A program made the position numbers and the translations under genes. From NCBI RefSeq assembly GCF_000471905.2, contig NW_006494943.1, positions 181,020 through 245,019 of the forward strand: DNA of 64,000 nucleotides. Reading direction: 5' to 3'. The notes beneath the pieces are model-generated. The model worked only from the letters and a program-made list of their open reading frames with translations, did not search any database and was not told the origin of the DNA. This DNA comes from Amborella trichopoda (Eukaryota; Streptophyta; Magnoliopsida; Amborellales; Amborellaceae). This document shows, one piece after another, positions 39,601-50,800 of this stretch. Position 1 is the first letter of the stretch. Every line of letters begins with the position of its first letter.

Positions 39601-41456
39601 TGCTTTCATAAACCAGTTTTTCCGGCTAGGGCTCGGCCTCCGGATCGCCCGACTCAGTCGAACCTGGAAGGGTGCTGGGTATGGATGAAAAGGCCAAACA
39701 TATGGGAAGTTTGATCGAGTCCTGGCTCCCCTTTATATCTTATCCAGAGACATGGCTGAGTTGGAAAACTGACTTGGTGAAGGCAGTGGATGACTCAGGC
39801 TCCTGTCCCTGGCGAGTCCGAGGCCTAGTCCTTGTTTTTAAATATGCTATATGGACATGCTAACATGCATAAGTGCACACCTCTATTCACACAAACACAG
39901 ATGTACAGAGACTCAAGAATGCTCGCACAGAGAGAGAGTCATTAAGGGGGTCAAAACCTTCCAATTGGCCTGACAGGGTTTGTTTTGATTTCGCTCTGGT
40001 ACCTCCTCAATAAATATCCTCAAGAATGCCCAAATTGTCCCTGTATGATTCTCAACCAAATGAAGGGAATAAGGGTGTCACAAATTACTAAAAATGCCCC
40101 TAGTTGTTCAGGATTCCCAACCATGAAACTTGTGCTAGTTGACAAGCTTTTACTTTTCATGGCATTTTAAAACTTGTGTTAGTTAGCAAGCTTTACTTTT
40201 CATGGCAGAGTGTTCGCTTTGATGAATGTAGGAAGTGCTTTGCTATGATTTGTAGTTAGTCATGCAAAAAATATGACTATTATGGGGATCCAATATTTTT
40301 GTAAGGAAGTGGTTTAATAAATGCAGGAGGACCTTGAGTTGCAGAATTTCTGTGTCTATTCAGTAGTTGGGATCTTTGAAAACTAAAATACTGCAAGTAT
40401 ATTGTATTCTCTGACCATCAGAAACTTGGAATACTCATCTTTGATGTGTTTGTACTCAATAAATACATATTTGGGCCATTTATAAATGAAAGTCATGAAC
40501 ACAACACAAACTTGATGCTTGTGAACCATCATGGTGATTTTGGTTGTTCTAGTGCAGTTGAAATGAACTTATTTTCACATGCTATTGCTTATATTTCTGT
40601 TCTACTAAAGATTGTTTGATTCATACAGCATACTGTGCTCCAAGATCATATTATCATTGTTTGAATTCATGCCGCTGTAGGTGGGATTCTGTAATCTGTT
40701 AAAGAGAGAGAGAGACCAATCGAACAACCTTTGGGTGGCAGAGGCTACAGAGAACTCTACTTATTCTTTTTGTTTCAATCTTCCTGGTCGTTCTCACCTC
40801 AAAGAATCAGCGGATAATGTGCGCCAATGGGCCAAGAATTCTTCTTTGGTGAGTACCTCTTTGGGATACTCATAGTGACTAAGATACATTTTCTTTTGTT
40901 TTGCAAAGATTTCTTCAAGAACTTTGAAAGGATTAGAAAGCTACTTTCCTTTGTGTTGTAAATATCTCTTACACCCATTCTTGCATGTTTGAAATGTTTG
41001 AAGTGTAAACACAAGTTTTGAATAAGATGTTACAGTAAGAACAAGTTCGGAAAAATTGAAGTTTAATAAAATGAATTGGGACTTCAGAGAACTGTGTTTC
41101 CTGCAGTTTTCTTTTTTCTTGTTTAAAATGCTTAAAATGTAAACATGACTCTTCAGCAAGATTTTATGTAGTAACGGCAAGTTTGAAAAAACTGAAGTTT
41201 AACGAAAATGATCGGGACTTGGGATAATCTTTTCTCCTTCGGTTTTCTTCCTCATGTTTTCGTATAAATCCTCCAAGAACAAATATTTTGAAGGTTTCCT
41301 GCTAAACTTTCTTTCTGCGAAAATTTTTAATAAGAAAAGATACAAGTACATGGTCATGATTCTTTATTTCAGGTTTAATTAATGGTGCTTGATTGTTATT
41401 GTCTACAGATACTCGATAAACTTAAACAGAGAATACTTCATATTATTGGTATTTGA
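27665..41456 (+). CDS. BRCA2: BRCA2 homologue (RAD51/DMC1 mediator)
   Basis: Coding exons: 27665-27833, 28331-28564, 28873-29109, 30451-30687, 32328-32558, 34218-35307, 35429-35487, 35567-35694, 35792-35949, 36084-36206, 36294-36542, 36635-36716, 36812-36862, 36944-37019, 37118-37229, 37331-37402, 37733-37931, 38019-38201, 38722-38867, 39167-39229, 39333-39549, 40681-40848 and 41409-41456. All phases agree; the product is about 1,443 aa (Arabidopsis about 1,150). BRCA2 loads RAD51 and DMC1 onto single-stranded DNA during homologous repair and meiosis. Six BRC repeats: one each in exons 2-5 (FRSG, FRSG, FTTG, FRTG cores) and two in exon 6 (FKTG, FQTA). Then come the helical domain (WVSNHYKWIVWKLAC; LEELKYRYEREV) and OB folds (VELTDGWYSLNA; IWGASLCNWVGPLSPLE; NGTYRAHWASRLGFC; QWVFTTDGSEAWSG; VGFCNLLKRERD). 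An in-frame ATG at 27638 would add nine residues. Donors of exons 4 and 5 are unusual (GTCATT). No disabling lesion seen. Confidence 0.95.
27930..28330 (+). repeat. Tandem intronic units with acceptor-like motifs, BRCA2 intron 1
   Basis: About five degenerate units of 75-95 bp follow one another, each built around CTTTCACATTTCCTGTAAAT, a C/T-rich stretch, a CAGGAT-like motif and TTGTTTTGGGACAAAA. The last unit supplies the true 3' splice site of exon 2 (TTTTTTCTCAG at 28320-28330). Related units precede exons 3, 4 and 5 (about 28720-28872, 30330-30450 and 32200-32327). Confidence 0.7.
28161..28704 (+). repeat. BRC exon duplication, unit 1 (exon 2 with flanking intron)
   Basis: About 544 bp, from TCAGGATTTTTAATG to GGTGGCAAACTAGATTT, spanning the end of intron 1, exon 2 and part of intron 2. 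It is repeated head-to-tail at 28705-29249 with few substitutions, in introns as well as in the exon. Confidence 0.9.
28705..29249 (+). repeat. BRC exon duplication, unit 2 (exon 3 with flanking intron)
   Basis: Direct copy of 28161-28704. The exon differs by a 3-bp indel (GGAGAAGGAGATGAC against GGAGGAGATGAT), so the frame is kept. Intron similarity starting at the GTAATCTCTAAAGCCC donor region runs for about 140 bp, which marks this as a recent duplication. Confidence 0.9.
30161..30202 (+). pseudogene. Relic of BRCA2 exon 1 3' end inside intron 3
   Basis: The sequence encodes RPSFTDLLFQG, which matches LPSFADLLVQ at the end of exon 1 (27800-27833) and the conserved N-terminal motif of plant BRCA2. 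The GT donor after the Gln codon is gone (CAAGGC instead of CAAAGT), and no suitable acceptor lies upstream. It suggests that an earlier duplication copied the exon 1-2 region to the place before exon 4. Confidence 0.6.
31815..32042. mobile_element. MITE family E, copy E1, BRCA2 intron 4
   Basis: Left end AGTGCTTGAAAAATCGGAAT and inverted right end CAGTGATTTAAAAATCGACC are similar. The interior has CCAAGTCGGAT motifs in both orientations. Non-coding. Confidence 0.6.
32925..33452. mobile_element. MITE family E, copy E2, BRCA2 intron 5
   Basis: The right end CGGTTTTTTAAGCACTGG is an inverted form of the E1 left end; the left end reads ACGATTTAAAAGCCGGATC. The interior is rich in GATCCGGATCGG-type motifs. 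An A-rich run lies near 33165-33195. Confidence 0.55.
33540..33935. repeat. Non-coding repeat with ACTCGG motifs, BRCA2 intron 5
   Basis: The ends carry GACTCAACCGACTTTAGTC and GCTGAGTCGTTTTTCTG. The middle has a GGATTGAACCCAAGACC motif. A similar motif cluster (GACTTGGGCGAGTTAGTCGG) occurs at 62595-62620 near the far end of the window. Short minus-strand frames here are chance. Confidence 0.4.
38714..38727 (+). other. NAGNAG tandem 3' splice site, BRCA2 exon 19
   Basis: The acceptor reads CCAGCAGGAG: cutting after the first AG (38718) adds one Gln codon, while cutting after the second (38721) does not. Both keep the frame, so two isoforms differing by one residue are possible. Confidence 0.7.
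39935..40125. mobile_element. MITE family F fragment, BRCA2 intron 21
   Basis: Contains TTAAGGGGGTCAAAACCTTC and AAATTACTAAAAATGCCCCT with GTTGTTCAGGATTCCCAACC. These match parts of the foldback copy at 51490-51920. Only part of an element is visible. Confidence 0.5.
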
Positions 41457-43029
41457 GAGCTATTTTTATGGCAATGGCAAGATGAACCTTTAAGTCAGCA
41501 ACCTGATATCATCCTCTCTGCTGGTCCTCAACTTGTTCTATGTATATTTCTTTCTTTAATGGGCACCATTCACTTTTTTCAACTCCAAGCAAATATATAA
41601 AAAGATATATGGGAGCTGAAGAAATGAAGGCTCAGGATATTGACAGGCCACGAATAAATCCTCAAAGTAAGAACTCTTCATTCCTTGTTACTGTTTCCTT
41701 AAAATTTTATTTTGGTGCCCACTGTATATATCCAGCCATCCTTTCCAAATGTATATTGCAAGCCATCCTTGGCTGTCATTTTTTGAAGCTCCTCCATGGA
41801 GATTCTGTTATCATGTTTTTGGCATCAATTTTGTCCAAAGAATATTAAGTAAATTTAAAAGCTTGTATTATTCTTTGAGCCGCATGCGAAATGCGAGTTA
41901 TTGTATAACTGTATTTTCCTTTTGTTCATTAATTTAGTTCATGGAGTGAATTGGTGATGATATCAAAGAGCCATTTTATTTTCGGAACTTAAAAATGGTC
42001 TTTGATATTTCATATTTTATGCTCAAGCCTAACTTTTGAGAACATATATAGTATTTTAATGTTGTTCCTTTTTTATAGCGTGGATTAAGCTCAAGTTTGA
42101 AGCATTCATGCTTCTCACAATTATGCACCTATAAAAAATACCAAAAATGAATTTTGAATTTGAAAATAAAATAAAATATTCTGCAAAGTTACCAAAATTT
42201 TATTGAGTGACTAATTGCAATAAATACTTGTATAGATAAGTGTCTTGCAAAGGGGACATGTGAACGACTTAATTATCCAAAAAAAACGAGACTGACTTTG
42301 GTCATGGATGCGATGAGAAAAAGAAACATAATCACCTTTTGTGTACCCAAAAAAGTTAAATCATATAGGAGAAACCCTTTATGAAAAGGAAACCGGCTGT
42401 AGTTCACGGTTTCAAAACCAAAAGGAGCATGGCTGCTGCTACAAATATTCTCAAGAAGCAAAATAGTGAATATTAATAAGCATTCATTTATTCTAGGTAG
42501 TATGCAGGAAGAAGAAAATGATCAAAAATTAGAATCATCATTGAAATTTGTCATTCTCTATGCACAAAGAATGTGGGAAAACCAATATGATGAGAAATAG
42601 AAATAGAAATAGAAATAGAAGCTCTATTGGCGAATTGGGATAATCCCATTTCCTACTTAATGTGTGAGTTCCCCATGGCAACAAACCCAACATCTAAAAA
42701 ATGAGTTACCAATCACTATCAAGCGGATTTCATGAAATCAAGATGCTTAAGAACAATAATATGTAATAAATTTTTGTAGAATATAGAAAGAATTTAAACC
42801 AACTAAAATAGTAGTCAAACAAATACAATAGAAGCACAAAGCAAACATATGCCAATTTACAGTTACCCAAATTATGCTACATCTATGGGCAATGAGTAAT
42901 TATGTATTTACTATCAATGGAGAAATTAAAAGTTTTGCGGGTTTCATAAAGATTGTTTGCAAAAAAAAAAAGCTCAAATGAAACTTTCTATCACAAAGGG
43001 ATTATCAATCGAACCAATTCTTTGATACC
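41457..43029. other. Intergenic region between BRCA2 and the copia remnant
   Basis: The BRCA2 3' UTR should lie at the left. Beyond it there is AT-rich sequence without a recognisable gene, and an (AAATAG)n run at about 42595-42622. Confidence 0.5.
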
Positions 43030-43920
43030 ATCGACCATTGTTGCAAACAACACAACAATGCTAACGTTTAAAGGGTGACCATAACCCCTAATCTCTCCTT
43101 CCTCAAAACTTGTTTTCATTATTGTTCTCTGTCTCTACATTGACTTATATGTGGCCCCATAGAGGCCATTTTGCATTTGACCAATATACCATTTGAGCGA
43201 GGGACATGTCGAAACGAGAGGTGATTTAGAATCATCGCACTAATAATCTCCACTTTGACACAAAATCTTGCCATGCTAAACATGCACTTATTTCTTTTTT
43301 TAAACCATTACAAGTTAGGCAATATTCTAACATTGCCATATTTGCAAGGTTGTCTTTGGTTTTGATCTTGACTAATTGAATTTTTCCAACTTGAATAACT
43401 GATCGGATATTGAACCAATATGTGCCGCGAGCTTTTGTGATGACCTGTATTCTTAACCAAGTGAATAGAACATATACAGTCACAAAATAGTCTCATGGGC
43501 TTGAACATAATACATGATGCCTTCGTTGTCGTCATATATTTTGATAGTCGGTAGTGCTACTGTATCTTGGAGCCTTGATATCTAATTTACCTATCTATTT
43601 GCAATCCAAAAAACAAATGTAGTCGTAGACCTACCTCTATCAAGTTCATTAGCAAACTTTGCAATGGATTTAAGCCCTTGCCAAATATAATTATGTAATT
43701 AGTAGTGCCTATAAAAATATTGAAGCCCCTATTTTGTTGCTTGAACCTTTTCGAGGTTCCCCATGATTAAGAATACCAACTGCGGGCTAATATTAGGTCT
43801 ACTACATACTAGGACAAACATTAAGCTCCTAATGACATTTATATAAGACACCTTAGACATTCCTCTTCTTGCGTCTTCTGTCTTTGGCGTTTGGGGACAT
43901 TTTAAAATATCCAAAACTTG
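43030..43920 (-). pseudogene. Ty1/copia remnant: RT/RNase H end plus LTR
   Basis: Minus-strand frames at 43729-43914 match the C-terminal part of copia reverse transcriptase (MSKVSYINVIRSLMFVLVCS, then RPNIS). Lower coordinates show decayed RNase H sequence (RSTTTFVFW) and KIQLVKIKTKDNLANM. A polypurine-like AAGTGGAGATTA lies at about 43243, followed by an LTR of about 210 bp ending near 43033 and a TGGTATCAAAG motif resembling a copia primer-binding site. The LTR resembles 61985-62215. Many stops; inactive. Confidence 0.8.
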
Positions 43921-44419
43921 TTGAGTACAATTATAAAATGTTTTATAGTATGAGAACCTTAATATATTTATGAAATATATTTAAGTATATATAAATATTT
44001 AAATTTAATTTTATGAAATATATTTAAATCAAGTTATCAATATAAGTTTCCAAATATATGAAATTCATTACGCACAGCAATAAACGTGCTAACAAACAGA
44101 GGAAAAAAAATTCGCAAAAACTTTTCTTGCGAACTATTTACGTAAATTTTTTTTCCTCGTGCCCTACAAATTTTTCTTTAATTTTTTTAAATTACTTGTT
44201 TCCCTGTTGACTTTAAGGCAACAAGCAAATCCCGGGTGATTCGCTTATAGGAACATATGTATAAAATGCTCCAACGGGAGGACCATATGCGCCACATCGA
44301 AACTGCAGTTGGCCATTGTACTCTCTCCCTTCGGAGAATCAAAAAACTTGGGTAGTTCACTAAGAATGCAGGTGGCCAAATCAGCTCCTAAATGTTTCGC
44401 TCCTGAAATTCGGCCCATA
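43921..44419. other. AT-rich intergenic sequence
   Basis: No gene recognised. Very AT-rich at 43930-44060; an inverted pair (TTCGCAAAAACTTTTCTTGCGAA, arms only 8 bp) lies near 44110-44135. Confidence 0.4.
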
Positions 44420-44422
44420 AAT

Positions 44423-44650
44423 GGTGGCAATGAGCCCCGCCCTAAATAATTAGGGCTTAGCAATTGGCCTAAGAGTTACATTAAGGCCCGCGCTAGCCCG
44501 GTTCAGTCCAGAATGACTCTCTTTTTCTTCGATCTTTCTTCATTTGTTTTAGCCCGGCCGTCCAGCCCAGTCCTAACCGGACCAGGCAGGGCCTGGTCAG
44601 GCCCTTAGGTACCAAGTACTGGCCAAGGGCAAGCCCGGACCCCCACCCCT
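44423..44650. mobile_element. MITE family D, copy D3, upstream of SLP1
   Basis: Starts GGTGGCAATGAGCCCCG and ends CCCGGACCCCCACCCCT, as in D1 and D2, with an interior of GCCCGG/CCGGGC motifs. It ends about 230 bp before the SLP1 start codon. Confidence 0.5.
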
Positions 44651-44679
44651 GTAAATTTTACGTTTTCGCATCAAGATGG

Positions 44680-44688
44680 CTTATATAT
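44680..44688 (+). promoter_or_regulatory. Possible TATA box of SLP1
   Basis: CTTATATATC lies about 195 bp before the start codon in a short, less AT-rich promoter segment that begins right after MITE D3. No transcription start can be fixed from sequence. Confidence 0.35.
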
Positions 44689-44881
44689 CGCCACCGAAAT
44701 TTACTGAACGCTTTCCAAAATTTCGGCAATTGGAAATATGCAGTCGCGCCAATATTCTGGTGACCGTTGATCCGCGTGGTTGGCCCTGGTGAAATGGATA
44801 TAAGCCCCCTCGTTTCTCACTTCCAAAAAGCTCATGGCACCAGTAAGCTTCGTGCCATTATGAGAGAGATACAGAAAAGCC

Positions 44882-47800
44882 ATGGCCTGCAGCTTCTCTC
44901 CTCTTTTCTTCTCTCTAAGAGTCTCCTCTTCCTCTTCTTGTTCTCCTTTTACTGTAACTGCAACTTTGAACTCTTCTTCAATTCCTGCAACCCAGCTTCC
45001 AGGAAGAGCACTTGAGCCTATCATAGTCCATGGTGATCCCCCCACCTTTGTCTCGGCTCCTGGTCGTCGAATTGTGGCAGGTTAGCATGACCCCTCACTT
45101 CTCGTTTTTCCATTTCCTTTGGTTTTTGTGCTTTGGGTCATGCTCTTGGAGTATTTTTCTTTCTCATGTGGATCTTGTAAGTCGCTTTTGAATGCTGGTG
45201 CTTTTAATTTCCTCAATTTATTCATGGTTTCCTTGTTTGAGGCTTCGATGCTGTCTAGTAAGCTAAACAATTTGGTTCCGTATTTGGAAATGGGAATAAA
45301 TATGGAGATATTCACGGTTGAGATGAAATCTGATGTCTGTGAACTCAAAAGGATTCCAAATATGGGTAGTCTGAGTACCGTTTGAGGAACCAAATGAACC
45401 CATTTGAAGATTTCTATGGAAAAAACTTAAAAGAAAGTCCTATGCAGATTCAGGGGGTCTAGTAATGCTTCAATTCATAGATTTTGTTGTCTAGAACTGT
45501 AACTTTGGTGCAATGTTGCACATAGCAATCTACATGACCCTCAATTCTGCCCAAGCAATCCTGTAGTAGACTTTGTAAGTTCTCACTCAGTGTAAATCTA
45601 TAAGATAACTGAAGTAAAGTTTGATAAGATGATTTAAACATAACTTAGTGATAGCATTTCATTTTCTATTTTTCTTGATTTTTAGTTGGTGACATGCATG
45701 GAGATCTTGCACAAGCTAAATGTGCGCTGGAAATGGCTGGTGTCTTGAGCTCAGATGGTGAAGATGCTTGGATTGGTGGTGATTCGGTATGTTCCTTGCG
45801 TCATTTCTAATGTTGTTATTCTTGTATTTCATGAAGAGCCTAACTTGTACTAATAGGTGTAGATGTATATTATTAATTGAAAATATACTAGAACATATAT
45901 TATGATCCAATGGGCAGATAAAATCTAGAGTCGAATATGGGTTAGCATGATAGCTCCATTGGTTGGATACAATGTACTCAGGTACATATATCAATGGGGA
46001 AGTGCACAATGGTTCAATGAAATTATACAACATTAACCATGAAAAAATATACTTTAGTTCAATGGACTGTGGAAAACTGAAGTCCTTTGTTGTGTCATGA
46101 CCATCCTGAAATGGATAGTGATGGGAGGGGGGGGGGGGCGGAGTGCAACACTCTATTGGGTATCATGTCTTATTCTGGTGGGTCCAGACTTTCTCCTTCA
46201 TGGCCCATCATTTCAGGACACCATCATCACACTGAACCACGATTTCCCAATGTTTATTGGAATGTACACTTTTTTTTCTAAAAATTATAACAGCTAAGAA
46301 TGTTCTCGAATGTTGTAGAGGAAGTTCTGATATCCAATTATCTTTTGCAAAGATGGAGATTTGTATTAGCTTATGTTGACATTAATAATCCATGACTCTT
46401 CAATTGTTGGTTAGAAAATACTAATGAGTGATCACTGTAAAATTTGGCTACCTAAAGTTTGAATTTGAAATTCTTATTGAAAAATAGTCGATCCTGACTT
46501 ATACCTGTGACTTAATATATGTCTTAAAAGAGTACAACACTTTTGTTGTCTCTAGTACTTCCCTCTGCTGTTTGTATTATTTTGCATGGCAGGTTTTCAA
46601 TGTCATAATTTTTGAAGGATGTCCTCTATGTTCATATTTAGAGCAACAAATACTAGACATGGGTTTTGTTTTGTACTTCTCTTATACTTGGGTCAAAGAC
46701 TCAAAGGGATTAACTTTTATGCATGAATGTCTTATATGCTGATGAAATCTGAGCAAGTGAGCATTGGTACTCGTTGCCTTTATTGAGCTTCACAGTTCCA
46801 AACAAGTTGTTGGTCTTTGCCAAGGGAGTGGCTATTTTATGCTGGAGCAAATTCTTCCTTCAAGTATTTGGATTATTAGGTTGATCAGGGATACACATCT
46901 TCTTTACCCAGATGAGGGAAATATGACTCTGTTTTACGCACATGGCTCCATGTCAGAATGCTCAAATATTCATTGAACCTTTCTTTCTTTGAGTGTGAGA
47001 GTTTATTTGATTTAATGGTGACTGTCTTTTTCTCAGTATGATTGTTCACTTTGAACCACTGGTACCTTCATAACCAATTTGTTTCGGGTTTGTAGGTATT
47101 GGTTCAGCTTGGGGATATTCTTGATCGTGGAGAAGATGAAATAGCTATTTTGTCTTTGTTGCGATCACTAAGTGATCAAGCCGAAGACAAAGGTGGAGCA
47201 GTATTTCAGGTGGAATCTATATTTAATTGAGGAAGTAGAAGTAGGACTTCACTTTTGTTAACATACACCATTTAATATATACGTATTCAGTATGCCTCAT
47301 CTCCTTTTTTTGTTTCAGTGAATTATATGGTATTCCTGTACTTCCTCCCAGTTTGAACGTTAGCGCTGAGTGCCTTATGCCTATAAAGAAGGATTAGTAA
47401 AGTCTCAAGTTTCTGTTCTCATCACTTTCTCTCTTTAAATGATGTGCCATACGGCCTTGGGCTTAGATTTGCTCTCTTAATTCCCTTGGCTGGCATTTTC
47501 TGAATAAGCTTTTGATTATCTTCAGATGGATCACCCATCATTCTCACTATTCGCTTACTTGGTTTTCCTAATGAGTCAGTCTACAAGATGTAATGTTGAA
47601 AATTATTTTGTTTTATTGATAGGTGTTGTTGAATATGGGTTCCTTTCTAAAGTAATGCAATTTTCACTCCTTTTTTATTGATTTCTCACCATGCGTATGC
47701 CTGGAGATGAACCAATTGTCTGGAATACAATTGAGCATAAACTATCTCAATCTACATGTTATTATAGACTACGATACAAGGTCTGACTTTCTAGTGGTTG

Positions 47801-50800
47801 ATTAGTTCATGATAGAATGTATGTATTATTCAATATCCCTATCATCTTCCTTTCTGTTTCAAACCTATTTCTTTTACATCAGGTTAATGGAAACCACGAA
47901 TCCATGAATGTGGAGGGAGATTTCAGATATGTTGATCCTGGAGCATTTGATGAGTGTCTGGCCTTTCTGGAATACTTAAATGATTATGGCAAAGATTGGG
48001 AAGGTGCTCTGATTGGCTGGATTAAAGTATGTCAAAACTGGAAGAACAATAGGGAAGTTTCAAGAAGCAATTGGAGCCCTTGGAATGTGATAGCGGTAAT
48101 AAAAATGCTCTTTTCTCATGCCTCTGGAGCTTATTCCACGAATAGTATTTGATTGATCTGATAGGGGTATCTGCATTTTATATATTCTATTAGTTCTTAT
48201 TTGTTTGTTTCCATGTGCCTCAACTCCTTGAGTCTACAAGTTCTTTTGCAATTTTCTTTCTATTTGTGCCATTGAGATTTGTCAACTTCAGTGAAAATTT
48301 TAAATTATGGGCATATTTCTAAATTGATGTTTGGTTTTTACTCTTAGGCTCTACATGTCTAAGTGGGAACATGATTTCTGTTGATAGTATGAAGCTTATT
48401 GATTGCTGACTGGCCTAAGAATTATGTGTATTTCACCTGAGTGAGCTGTCTCTCCAGTTTTGTTAGGTTGGGTGTATATTACCCTGGTTGTATTTCCACC
48501 TATATATAAATAGAGCATACATAATTTCCTTTTTCTCCTAATCTTGACTCAATTAGTGCCTCCAAAAGGATATTCCATATCACATGAATATTTTGTAGTT
48601 GAAATCCTACTTGAACTCATTTGGAAATGATCAATTTTTGCCAGGCCATATTGGGCTTCTAAACCTGCCTAGCTTTTAGAAATTTTGGTCCATCACTTGC
48701 TTACATTTTTTGTCAGCATAAATACTTCATTTCTTCTTGTTGAACACATAGACCTTTCTTATATAAGTTCTCAGTAGTCGTATAGGCTGTGGATTTATTA
48801 TCCTATGCTGCGGCCATTGTAGTTTTGTATTCCATAAGCTAGCCTACTAATTGATCTTGATTTTCCTAGCCAACTCTATCGTTTTTCATCATTAGCGTAG
48901 TGCAGGTACACAAGGACTTAAAAGTGGATAACATCTCATCCCACCATTTATTGATGGATACAGTTGGTCTTTTTCTGTATCCCATGCTTTACTTGCAATG
49001 AATATCACATAATTTCCATAGTTTCACTGCAATAGTGCATTGTACTTGTGGCTGGTAAATTATACTTCTCATTTTGTCTTATAGATAACTGCTTCTTGTA
49101 GAACACATACTACATGACCATATTGACACGCCATTGTCCTAATTTTAGGGCAGAGGCAAAAGGGAGTGATTGCTAGAGCTTCCCTTTTGAGACCAGGAGG
49201 TCTATTGGCATGTGAATTGGCACGTCATGCTGTTGCTCTCAAAGTAGATGATTGGGTATTCTGCCATGGTGGTCTTCTTCCTCATCATGGTAAAACTAAT
49301 TGTTTCTGAACTATCATGCTGGTTAGTATTAAGTTGTGTTTCAAAGGAAATCTGGTCTAGATTGGAGAACTGGCGATCCGGATAGACTCTTCTATGGGAG
49401 AAACTGTACAAAAATAAAATAAAATAATAATTTCACTTTGAAAAATAATAAAATTAAAAATATTCAAAAATAAAATGGGTGGAAACCAAGCGATTTGGGT
49501 GATCCGGGTTGCCCGGTTCCCTGACAAGCTTGCTCGTTTCTCTAATGGAACCAATGGAGTCTAAGGGCATCAGATTAATTCCTGGTTCGGATGAGGAACC
49601 GAATCGGTCCCACCTATTCTCGGTCTGGATCGACGATGTCCCATCCGGACCAGTGATTTTTGAATCATTGGTATTAAGGCACTAGAATTTAGGAAATAAC
49701 TGTTGCTTAGAGCTATAGTTGATATTTTGACTAGCTAAATTGTATGCTTATTTATTATAAAGGAAATTATACTTTTGTTCAATGGACTATTACAAAACAC
49801 AGTCTCGGGGTCATAAAGTCTACTGAATTGATGGATGGAGATGGCGTGTGTGTCGGAACCACGCTGCAGTCATATCCTATTCTGGTGGGTCCCACTCTAA
49901 TATGACTATTCCATTTCCCCTGACTATGATGATCCAAATGTACAATATTTTCCATAGTCCATTGCATTGTAGTATTCTTTCCCTTATTAAGCGTTCGTCA
50001 TTGTAGATGGTTATTCTTTTATCATTCACTGTATCCTATTTCATTTCAGGTCATGAGATATGTTCACAGGATTGTTGGAGCAATAGAAAATTTGCAATTC
50101 TTTCTAACCCATCTAATAAAATTACTTGTGCTTCTTTTAGTTAGGTATGGTATAGAACGTATGAATCGAGAAGTATCATGTTGGATGAGAGGATTAGAGG
50201 GGGAGAGCCATGCACCCAAACTTCCATTCATAGCAACCAGAGGTTATGATAGTGTTGTTTGGAACCGCGTGTATTCAAGAGACTCAGAAGAGACAGAATC
50301 GGGAAAGCGCCAGGCAAGTGTTATTGTTAGGGGAAGTATACTCCATTTGGATGTCAAAAATTGTAGCACATTTGGTTAAGCACTGCCCGGTGAAATGATG
50401 AATGCTTACGAAGAGGGAGGAGATTCACCATTTGGGTTGTGTCCCCTTCTCGTAGAAACCATTCGCTATCACCGCACATCGCTTTATTGGATGGTGGTGA
50501 AACCAGTGTACTGTAGTTTCTATGGTACACTAGACTACATTATCCGATTGCCATAATTAGTTCGGAACTGAAATAGTCACCAGGGATCCAAATAACTTAA
50601 GGTCCTTCCCGGAGTTTCCATTACTCAATAACAATATTGTTTTGATTGAAATGATTGCATTTGTTCAGATATCTGCACTTCTTGAAGAGACTTTGCAAGC
50701 AGTAAGTGCCAAGGCAATGGTTGTGGGTCACACTCCTCAACCATCTGGGGTAAACTGGTACATATTTTCCTGTTTCTTGTAGTGATTTGGCTGAGTAGTC

